Source: JBBSEX01 sp038239345 (GTDB taxonomy: Bacteria; Acidobacteriota; Terriglobia; Bryobacterales; Bryobacteraceae). Taken from it: a stretch of DNA of 6,010 nucleotides. Both the position numbers and the translations under genes were made by a program. Shown in pieces: positions 1-5,540 of this stretch (position 1 is the stretch's first letter; every line of letters starts with the position of its first letter). The stretch is from the NCBI GenBank assembly GCA_038239345.1, contig JBBSEX010000111.1, positions 1 through 6,010 of the forward strand. The letters are read 5' to 3'. The notes under the pieces were generated by a model. That model had not been told where the DNA came from. It made no database searches and was given only the letters and a program-made list of their open reading frames with translations.

Positions 1-813
1 ATGCTAAGCACGGCCCCACTACAGAGGAAATTCTGGGCGTGTTGGAGGACCCGAGCCGGAGCGTGATCGTGAATCTTCTGGGAGTGCCGTTCGAAAAGCG
101 CCCGGAGTTTTTCGAGTGTCTGCTTCCGCGACTGCAGCAATGGCGCGCCCAGAAAGGGCGACCACACTGGATTATCGTGGACGAGGCGCATCACCTGCTC
201 CCGTCCACGTGGGAATCGGCCGGTGTAGTTTTGCCGCAAGAGATGACCAACCTGGTGCTGATCACATTGGAGCCCGATCACATTGCACAGCCCGTGCTGT
301 CGTCCGTGGATATGATCGTGGCAGTCGGATCCGATCCGGGAAGGACCCTAGCAAAGTTTGCCGGCGCGGCAAGGGTTAGCGCGCCGGAGATGGAACACGC
401 CGATCTGGAGAAAGGTACAGCCTTGGCTTGGTGGAAAGACGGCCATGCCGCGCCGGTGCTGTTCCGCGTGGCACCGTGTAAGACGGACCGGGTTCGCCAT
501 AGCCGAAAATACGCTGAAGCGGAGTTGACTCCGGATCGCAGCTTCTACTTCCGCGGGCCTGAAGGAAAGCTGAATCTCCGTGCCCAAAACTTAATCACGT
601 TCCTTGCAGTTGATGGACGGAGTGGACGATGAGACCTGGCTGTACCATCTCCGTGGTGGGGACATTTCCGCATGGTTCCGTAAGAACATAAAAAACGAAG
701 AGTTGGCCGACGCTGCGGCAAGCATCGAGCGGGACAATCGCGCCACGAATGCCGGCCAGAGCAGGGCCAAATTCCGCAAGTTACTTGAGGCCCGCTATAC
801 GATTCCCGCCTAA
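1..813 (+). CDS. C-terminal part of HerA/FtsK-like P-loop ATPase (possible HAD-hydrolase fusion), 5' partial, one frameshift
   Basis: The reading frame is already open at base 3 and starts outside the window, so no start codon is assigned. It encodes a hydrophobic beta strand followed by VDEAHH at 177-194, a Walker-B/DEAD-like motif of P-loop ATPases, and then a strand LVLITLEP like the following core strand. From 500 on the protein is basic and then reads YFRGPEGKLNLRAQNLITF. At about 603 this frame fails and soon stops at 630-632. The frame beginning at 604 continues with LQLMDGVDDETWLYHLRGGD and SAWFRKNIKNEELA and stops at 811-813. Joining the two by dropping one C of TTCCTT restores one protein of about 269 visible residues. 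From memory, this tail occurs in large acidobacterial and cyanobacterial proteins that pair a HAD-type hydrolase domain with a HerA-like (DUF87-type) ATPase. The HAD part is not visible here and the substrate is unknown. The frameshift may be real or a sequencing error. Confidence 0.6.
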
Positions 814-827
814 CCGTTCAAGACATC

Positions 828-1199
828 TCATTTGCTTTTGACGATTGGCCAATAGCCGCTGTTCTCAAGTTCATGGAAAGTCTTGGACAATTCCTTGGCG
901 GACTTGAAATCGAAAGCCTTTTTGTCGTTGTATTCGGCCACGAACCGGCTCCAGACCTGCACAAATCTGTTTACTCTTTCTATAAATTGCCGCTCTTGAT
1001 ACTGAGCTTCCTGGCGCTTCGCCGCGTCCGCCTGCGAACGCAAACCATCGGCCTGCCGTGCCGCGAGCTCACGCATCAAAGAATCCAGCATTGGTTGAGC
1101 TGAGGTGTGGCCCCCGGTGCTTTGAAAACCCCCCGGCTGAGCGGCGGCTGTGGAACTCAACCAACAAAAGCTGAGTAATATAAGGCTGAATTTCTGCAT
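828..1199 (-). CDS. Small secreted protein of unknown function
   Basis: This 123-residue protein begins with a classic Sec signal peptide: MQKF, a hydrophobic core to about residue 18, and a cleavage site near STAAA-Q (residues 16-21). There is no lipobox cysteine, so it is probably a soluble periplasmic or exported protein. A Gly/Ser/Gln-rich linker (22-35) precedes a long Arg/Gln/Glu/Ala-rich helix (about 36-75) that may form a coiled coil. An aromatic and lysine-rich tail follows, with WSRFVAEYNDKKAFDFKSAK and ending in SGYWPIVKSK. The ATG at 1199 is chosen because the signal peptide starts exactly there; only GAGG lies upstream, almost touching the ATG, so the ribosome site is poor. It converges on the ATPase gene with 14 bases between stops. 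I do not recognise a family and assign no function. It is called a gene because of the signal peptide and the helix-plus-tail composition. Confidence 0.6.
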   Translation of the reverse strand: MQKFSLILLSFCWLSSTAAAQPGGFQSTGGHTSAQPMLDSLMRELAARQADGLRSQADAAKRQEAQYQERQFIERVNRFVQVWSRFVAEYNDKKAFDFKSAKELSKTFHELENSGYWPIVKSK

Positions 1200-1301
1200 G
1201 CCTCATTGTTGAACCTTAGTCTTAAATGCTGACGAATTTAACGTTACAGCTTGATCAATGACGATTCAGTTAGGAAGTTGAGAGAGCCAGTTCAAGCCGA
1301 C

Positions 1302-1712
1302 TTACGCGGCAGTACGAGAACGTTTTCGGGTGCTCCGCTCAGCCGATTTCAGCCCTTTCGACTGCACCGGTTCCGCGCTGATGTTTTTGGGCTGTTTCTG
1401 CCAGGTATCCCAAAGACGATTCATACGACGCCCAAACTGCCGGGGCTTTTCGTCATAAATCCTTTCGCCCAGGATTTGCGACTTATCGCGAAGTTCTTCT
1501 TGGTACTTCCCGATGAGTTGGAGGAGGAGTTCCCTGTGCGGCTCTCCATCGAAAGTCCCGTGCTTCACCAGGATTTCGTCACGAAGGACCACCAAATTAT
1601 GGTCGGTACCGAGCCAAGTCTGGAGATACTGGAGGCACTGCGCGTATGCGAAGATGCGCGGCGACGTGGCGATTCGTCCCGGCCACGGGATGACACGATC
1701 GTCGCTCTGCAA
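1302..1712 (-). pseudogene. C-terminal fragment of CHAD-domain protein, 5' truncated
   Basis: CHAD domains are all-helical, rich in conserved His/Lys/Arg, and bind inorganic polyphosphate. The frame gives 136 codons with the typical second-half pattern: LQYLQTWLGTDHNLVVLRDE (about residues 27-46), then a helix LLLQLIGKYQEELR, then LGERIYDEKPRQFGRRMNRL and WDTWQK, and a Lys/Arg/Ser-rich tail. A normal CHAD protein needs roughly 200-300 residues, so about half is missing. There is no good start: the first possible codon is TTG at 1712, it follows an in-frame TAG at 1713-1715 and has no Shine-Dalgarno sequence. Only about 80 bases separate it from the stop of the inositol phosphate synthase gene upstream, too few for the missing half. 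I therefore call it a 5'-deleted remnant. An assembly gap is the alternative. The family call is fairly firm from the LGxDHNLxVL and EKPRxFxRR patterns. Confidence 0.65.
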
Positions 1713-1792
1713 CTAATCGCAAGGGTGAAGTTCGATATCCGCGCCCGCAGACCAAGCCGAGGATTCCGTTAGCGAAGCGATGCAGCCGTCCC

Positions 1793-3112
1793 TCAGTCGT
1801 AGTACTCCAACCCGAGGTGCGTGATCAGATCCTCTCCTCGCATCCATCGCAGTGTATTTTTCAACTTCATGAGTTGAATGAAAATGTCGTGTTCCGGATA
1901 CAGGCCTGGTGCCGTCATAGGAGCTTTGAAGTAGAACGACAACCACTCCTGAATGCCGTGCATGCCCGCTCGCTGCGCGAGGTCCATGAAGAGCACCAAG
2001 TCCAGCACGAGCGGAGCCGCGAGAATGGAATCGCGGCACAGAAAATCGATCTTGATCTGCATCGGATAGCCAAGCCAGCCAAATATATCGATATTGTCCC
2101 AACCCTCTTTCGAATCCCCGCGCGGCGGATAGTAGTTGATGCGCACTGCATGATACAGATCCTTGTAGAGGTCCGGATACAGGTTGGGCTGAAGTATCTG
2201 ATCCAGCACCGAGAGCTTGGTCTCCTCTTTCGACTTGAACGAACCCGGATCTTCGAGCACCTCGCCATCGCGATTGCCCAGAATGTTGGTCGAGAACCAT
2301 CCATTCAGCCCCAGCATGCGCGCCTTGAACCCGGGTGCCAGCATGGTCTTCATGAAGGTCTGCCCGGTCTTGAAGTCTTTGCCGCAAACGGGTATCTCGC
2401 GCTCGCGGGCCAGGCCCAGCAGGGCGGGAATGTCCGCCGTCAAATTGGGAGCGCCATTCGCGAAGGGCACGCCGCTCTGGAGCGCCGCGTAAGCATAAAT
2501 TTGGCTGGGAGCGATGTCGGGATCGTTCTTTTGCAGCCCGGATTCGAAGTCCTGCAAGGTCTGATGGACCGCTCCCGGCCGGTGAAATACTTCGGTCGAG
2601 CCGCACCAGATCATCACCAGCCGGGAAGCTCCGGTCGAGCTCCGAAAGTTACGGATATCGTCCATCAACATCCTGGCTTTATCCATCTTTGAGCCGCCCT
2701 GCTTCAGGTTCGGTCCGTTGATTCTCTTGACGTACTCCTGATCGAAAACTGCCTTCATCGCCTTTATCTCCGACAAAGGGTCCGCGAGCTGGTCGAGCAG
2801 CGGACGGTCGAGCACGCCCGCCTTGACCGCTGCCTGGTAGGCGTTGTCTTCGAAGATATCCCAACCGCCAAACACCAGATCGTCCAAGGATGCGAGCGGC
2901 ACGAAATCTTTGATGGCCGGCGTGCGCCCATCGGTGCGCTTCCCCAGCCTGATGGTGGCGAGTTGCGTCAGAGATCCAATTGGTTTTCCGAGACCGCGTT
3001 TCACGGCTTCCACCCCCGCGATAAATGTGGTTGTCACAGCCCCAATCCCCGGGATGAGAACACCTAATTTCCCGTCAGCAGGCACAATCCGGACGTTTTC
3101 AATCATTGGCAA
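1793..3112 (-). CDS. ino1: Inositol-3-phosphate synthase (myo-inositol-1-phosphate synthase)
   Basis: This cytosolic NAD-dependent isomerase converts glucose-6-phosphate to inositol phosphate, the first step to inositol lipids and inositol-based solutes. The 439 residues look complete. Residues 17-26 form an N-terminal Rossmann strand and turn, GVLIPGIGAV. Residues 217-222, FANGAP, correspond to the family's NGSP/NGAP substrate loop. Residues 244-255, GKDFKTGQTFMK, match the DDFKSGQTxxK signature with its catalytic lysines. Residues 276-283, NILGNRDG, match the NxLGNxDG motif. Residues 345-380 (GWLGYPMQIKIDFLCRDSIL onward) carry the conserved C-terminal active-site segment. Length and motif order resemble the bacterial/archaeal Ino1 group. 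The start is ambiguous: TTG at 3112 has GAGGAG with 5-base spacing, while ATG at 3106 has the same site at 11 bases; the protein differs by two residues. It lies 37 bases downstream of the transporter stop on the same strand, consistent with cotranscription. Confidence 0.92.
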   Translation of the reverse strand: MPMIENVRIVPADGKLGVLIPGIGAVTTTFIAGVEAVKRGLGKPIGSLTQLATIRLGKRTDGRTPAIKDFVPLASLDDLVFGGWDIFEDNAYQAAVKAGVLDRPLLDQLADPLSEIKAMKAVFDQEYVKRINGPNLKQGGSKMDKARMLMDDIRNFRSSTGASRLVMIWCGSTEVFHRPGAVHQTLQDFESGLQKNDPDIAPSQIYAYAALQSGVPFANGAPNLTADIPALLGLAREREIPVCGKDFKTGQTFMKTMLAPGFKARMLGLNGWFSTNILGNRDGEVLEDPGSFKSKEETKLSVLDQILQPNLYPDLYKDLYHAVRINYYPPRGDSKEGWDNIDIFGWLGYPMQIKIDFLCRDSILAAPLVLDLVLFMDLAQRAGMHGIQEWLSFYFKAPMTAPGLYPEHDIFIQLMKLKNTLRWMRGEDLITHLGLEYYD

Positions 3113-3117
3113 TGTTT

Positions 3118-3123
3118 CTCCTC
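3118..3123 (-). promoter_or_regulatory. Ribosome binding site of ino1
   Basis: On the minus strand GAGGAG stands 5 bases before a TTG (3112) and 11 bases before an ATG (3106), both in the ino1 frame. The spacing favours TTG, while codon preference favours ATG. The site decides between starts giving 439 or 437 residues. Confidence 0.6.
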
Positions 3124-3149
3124 GGTTGGCTTTGGCTCACGCCAGTATT

Positions 3150-4492
3150 TTAGAGTACTCTCCGGAAGGTCCAATATAGCCCTCCCGCCAGAGCGATAGA
3201 CGCTGGTAACGTGAGCAGCCATGCTAACAAGATGTTGCGCAGGGTAGGCCATTGCAAGCCGGAATGATTGGCAGCCATGGTTCCCGCCACGCCAGAGGTC
3301 AGCACATGAGTGGTGCTGACGGGCAGTCCAAATCGGTCCGCGGCCAAAATCGTGGCCATAGCGACCACCTCCGAAGCAGCGCCCTGAGCATAAGTCAGGT
3401 GCTGCTTGCCAATACGTTCTCCTACTGTGATCACGATCCTTTTCCAGCCCACCATGGTGCCGAGGCCCAGCGCTAGCGCGACAGCGACTTTGACCCACGA
3501 AGGATGAATTTGGTGGCCCGGTCGAGCTCATGCTCATAGTTCGCGATCGTCGAATCGTCTTCGAGACGAAAGCGCAATAGCTTGTGTTTCCTGATGACGC
3601 GCAGGGCCTCGCTGGCAAGATACATGTCATTGCGAACATTTCCCGTGAGCTCGGTCGGCATATGCGAAAAGTTGGGATAGGTTTCGATTTGCTGCTTGAC
3701 GCTTGTAACAATAGCGCGCAAATCCGGTAAGGTTTCCGGCCTCAACTTCGCGCTGGAGATGAAGCGCTCCAGTTCGCGCTTCGGTTCCCCGGATGCGACC
3801 GCCGGCTGTTCCTGATAAGCGGCGAGTGTCCTCTGAGTACTCTCAGAGATTGCAATGAAGGTGCGGACTTCGCGATCTCCCACGGCGTGGTTGAGCGCAT
3901 ATACCGTGGGTACCGTCCCCACCAGTATCAGCATGATGAGACCCATACCCTTTTGCCCATCGTTGGAGCCGTGGGCGTAGCTGACGCCGGTGCAGGTGAG
4001 TATTAGTAAGCTCCGTATCCAAAGCGGCGGCGGTTCCTGGTTCTGGGGCTCGGAGTACAGCTTCGGAACAGGCACGAAACGCTTCATGAGTAGAAGAAGC
4101 AGCGCCGAACAAACGAAGCCGGCGAGAGGAGAGAAGACCAGACTTTTGAGCACTCCGATGGCCTGGCTCCAATCGACTCCACTGGTTCCCGTATGTTGTG
4201 GGGCCATCAACTGATTCATCAATCCGACTCCGATAATCGAGCCGATCAGAGTGTGGGAACTGGAGTTTGGGATTCCGAAATACCAAGTGCCCAGGTTCCA
4301 AGTGATGGCCGCCGCAAGGAGGGCGAACACCATGGCATAACCTGCGGTGGTTCCGACCTGGAGAATGAGTTCCACCGGCAGAAGCGAGATGATGCCGAAG
4401 GCTACCGCACCGCTTGAGGTCAGCACGCCGATTAGATTCCATGCACCCGACCAGACCACTGCCAGATTAGGTTCCAAGGAGTGCGTGTAGTT
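3150..4492 (-). pseudogene. PiT-family inorganic phosphate transporter (PitA-like), 5' truncated and frameshifted
   Basis: PitA-type inner-membrane carriers import phosphate, probably as a metal-phosphate complex, with protons or Na+. Counting from TTG at 4477, the first frame shows NLGTWYFGIPNSSSHTLIGS (61-80), then HGSNDGQKGMG (169-179), which is the second copy of the Pit signature. A hydrophilic loop follows (about 197-320), as in E. coli PitA. That frame stops at 3473-3475. The C-terminal part, reading WVKVAVALALGLGTMVGWKR, VGERIGK, TYAQGAASE, VSTTHVL and GLYWTFRRVL, is in another frame ending at 3150-3152. Restoring one C at about 3502 (ATCCTTCG to ATCCCTTCG) joins them into one Pit protein. 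The frame also runs upstream as NYTHSLEPNLAVVW, matching the PitA IYTRAM region, until a TAA at 4505-4507. About 45 N-terminal residues, including the first Pit signature (GFHDTANA-like) and a start, are absent. As read here it cannot make a working carrier. Confidence 0.85.
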
Positions 4493-4507
4493 GCACAGAA
4501 GGAGTTA

Positions 4508-4963
4508 ATGGGCCAGGCACCCGCGCAGGATGACATCGACACCGAAGCCCTCGCGGCCGCCGTCCAAGAAACGGTTCTCTTCCAGGCGGCAAAGGCCGAG
4601 GGAATAGGCTTTTCCGATGATGAGATTATCCAGCGCGTGCGGTCGATGCAAGATCGGGTGAATGCGTCAGGTGATCCCCAAGCTCAACAAGCGTTCCAAT
4701 GGGCCGCCCAGAACGCCGGGGTATCCGACGCTGAGTTCGCCTCTGACCCGAGGATCATAGCCGCGTACCGCAAGGCGTTCACCGTTGGCGAGATGCGGTC
4801 TCGTATTATCGCCGCTATTCCATTAGATCGACGGAGTGATCCTGCGGCGACCCACGAAGCGATCATAGAATTCATTCAGAATCGACATGCCACAGTGCGC
4901 AGCGTTGATGACTCTGTGGTCGCGTCCGTTGAAGTGGTGAAACAGCGGTTGTCGCTACGTTAG
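4508..4963 (+). CDS. Small SurA N-terminal-like domain protein without PPIase domain
   Basis: The 151-residue product starts at ATG 4508, chosen because AAGGAG lies 3 bases upstream (4499-4504); an in-frame GTG at 4481 lacks such a site. The helical stretch EALAAAVQETVLFQAAKAEG (about 15-34), then IGFSDDEIIQRV, then GVSDAEF and a basic segment AYRKAFTVGEMRSRI resemble the order in SurA/trigger-factor-like N-terminal chaperone domains (LIxxxLLxxxAxxxGIxVSDxEI). There is no parvulin PPIase domain, no signal peptide and no membrane segment. SurA-like proteins usually have an N-terminal signal and a short VNGxxIT region before this helix, both missing. The gene begins about where the divergent phosphate transporter fragment breaks off, so it may be 5' truncated too; the short Shine-Dalgarno spacing fits that view. 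A probable terminator follows 10 bases after the stop. Family resemblance is by pattern only. Confidence 0.55.
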   Translation: MGQAPAQDDIDTEALAAAVQETVLFQAAKAEGIGFSDDEIIQRVRSMQDRVNASGDPQAQQAFQWAAQNAGVSDAEFASDPRIIAAYRKAFTVGEMRSRIIAAIPLDRRSDPAATHEAIIEFIQNRHATVRSVDDSVVASVEVVKQRLSLR

Positions 4964-4972
4964 CAGTTTTAT

Positions 4973-4997
4973 AAAGAGCGGCCGCTCCGCTCCTTTT
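4973..4997 (+). terminator. Probable intrinsic terminator after the SurA-like gene
   Basis: Just after the stop at 4963, GAGCGG (4976-4981) pairs with CCGCTC (4987-4992) around the loop CCGCT. It is flanked by AAA on the left and, after one unpaired C, TTTT (4994-4997) on the right. The shape is that of a rho-independent terminator on the plus strand, although the T run is short. The left part also contains the self-complementary 12-mer GAGCGGCCGCTC, so alternative folds exist. Confidence 0.5.
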
Positions 4998-5006
4998 GTG
5001 GCTGAA

Positions 5007-5036
5007 GTGTGCTTGCGTGTTAACACGCAAGCACAC
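5007..5036. repeat. 30-bp perfect palindrome
   Basis: The 15-mer GTGTGCTTGCGTGTT (5007-5021) is followed without any loop by its exact reverse complement AACACGCAAGCACAC (5022-5036). Symmetry ends abruptly on both sides (A/A mismatches at 5006/5037). It lies between the convergent SurA-like gene and the asnB side. No T run follows on either strand, so it is not a standard intrinsic terminator; it could be a bidirectional transcription barrier, a dimeric regulator site or a mobile-repeat hairpin. Confidence 0.85.
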
Positions 5037-5067
5037 AAACACACTATACTCTTTCCAAGCATATAGC

Positions 5068-5083
5068 CCAGGCTTCAGCCTGG
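5068..5083. repeat. Short hairpin, possible dispersed intergenic repeat
   Basis: CCAGGC (5068-5073), loop TTCA, GCCTGG (5078-5083) forms a perfect 6-bp GC-rich stem; a competing fold pairs GCTTCA (5073-5078) with TGAAGC (5088-5093). Two competing hairpins in 26 bases, 32 bases from the large palindrome, resemble REP-like intergenic elements. No second copy is present in this window, so dispersal cannot be judged here. Confidence 0.4.
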
Positions 5084-5257
5084 AGGGTGAAGCGTAGTCG
5101 TGGCATACTAGAGCACCGCTCCAGCCGTAAAATAGCCAGGTGTTCCGGCCCTCTTTTCGCGTCCTGACGTAAAACAAAGATTGTGCGACAGGTGGTTAGT
5201 AGTTCCCCTACGCCACAAACGCGCCGCCGTTCAACGTTCAAAAAGGAGTTTTATACC

Positions 5258-5284
5258 GGCCAATCTGTTGGGCCCGCTATTTTT
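5258..5284 (+). terminator. Weak terminator-like hairpin
   Basis: GGCCAA (5258-5263), loop TCTG, TTGG-G-CC (5268-5274, one bulged G), followed by a T run at 5280-5284 after five other bases. No gene clearly ends just before it on the plus strand. On the other strand it lies 20 bases beyond the stop of the heparinase-like remnant, so it might once have ended that transcript. Confidence 0.25.
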
Positions 5285-5303
5285 CAGCGTAAGCGATTTA
5301 AAA

Positions 5304-5513
5304 TCAAATAGATGACAGGGCTCTGCTGCCTTGCTCCGTGACGAATTCAGGCCGGATCAATTCAGCACCGAGTGGACCGCAGTCTAAAATTAGGTATCGC
5401 TGAGCCGCATAGTCTTTCGCGCCTATGCCCCAGCCGCTGTCCAGGAAAGCGATCCTCGCGTGATGCAGTTTGAGTCGCAGTTGAAGTTCTAGCTCACCCT
5501 CATTCAGATTAGA
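5304..5513 (-). pseudogene. Remnant resembling a heparinase II/III family protein
   Basis: This 69-codon open stretch lies in otherwise gene-free DNA just downstream of asnB on the same strand. It has no ATG, GTG or TTG at its beginning, follows an in-frame TAA (5514-5516) and ends at TGA 5304-5306. It reads LELQLRLKLHHARIAFLDSG, then a short variable part, then RYLILDCGPLGAELIRPEF. The combination F-x-DSG-W ... YLxxDCGPLG recalls the segment before the conserved GHGHAD motif of heparinase II/III-like polysaccharide lyases; the GHGHAD itself is not found afterwards in any frame. Such lyases often sit beside asparagine synthetases in exopolysaccharide clusters, which supports the reading. The family call rests on about 20 residues recalled from memory and is tentative; a lineage-specific small gene is the alternative. 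Confidence 0.4.
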
Positions 5514-5540
5514 TTAGAGAGTGGCGCGCCCTATGTCGGT

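Larger units (their letters stand above)
4964..5540. other. 577-base gap without an intact gene
   Basis: This interval separates the plus-strand SurA-like gene from the minus-strand asnB. It holds the terminator at 4973-4997, the 30-bp palindrome, the CCAGGC hairpin, a small tandem duplication of CGTTCAA (5228-5241), the weak hairpin at 5258-5284 and the heparinase-like remnant at 5304-5513. Open frames over 5044-5241 and 4872-5177 on the minus strand have odd composition and no ribosome site, so I do not call genes there. Confidence 0.6.

Noticed and set aside
1200..1301. Possible promoter of the small secreted protein
   Set aside because: TTGATC and TAAATT occur on the minus strand, but the spacing is about 12 bases and no other pair fits well.
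1251..1772. 173-codon open frame on the plus strand
   Set aside because: It is antisense to the CHAD remnant, whose protein pattern is clearly recognisable, while this one has no recognisable motif.
1713..2606. 297-codon open frame on the minus strand in another frame of ino1
   Set aside because: It overlaps ino1 in a shifted frame, is Arg/Ser/Gly-rich low-order sequence and has no family pattern.
1817..2692. 291-codon open frame on the plus strand inside ino1
   Set aside because: It lies wholly antisense to the well-conserved ino1 gene, has no recognisable motif or start signal, and its length is explained by GC-rich codon bias.
3831..3848. Perfect hairpin CTCTGAG-TACT-CTCAGAG
   Set aside because: It lies inside transporter coding sequence, has no T run, and a 7-bp stem can arise by chance in 6 kb.
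3843..4442. 199-codon open frame on the minus strand in another frame
   Set aside because: It is a shadow of the phosphate transporter, whose membrane segments and motifs are in the other frame.
5044..5241. 65-codon open frame on the minus strand in the gap
   Set aside because: It covers the hairpin repeat region, is Arg/Leu/Cys-rich without motif and has no ribosome site.
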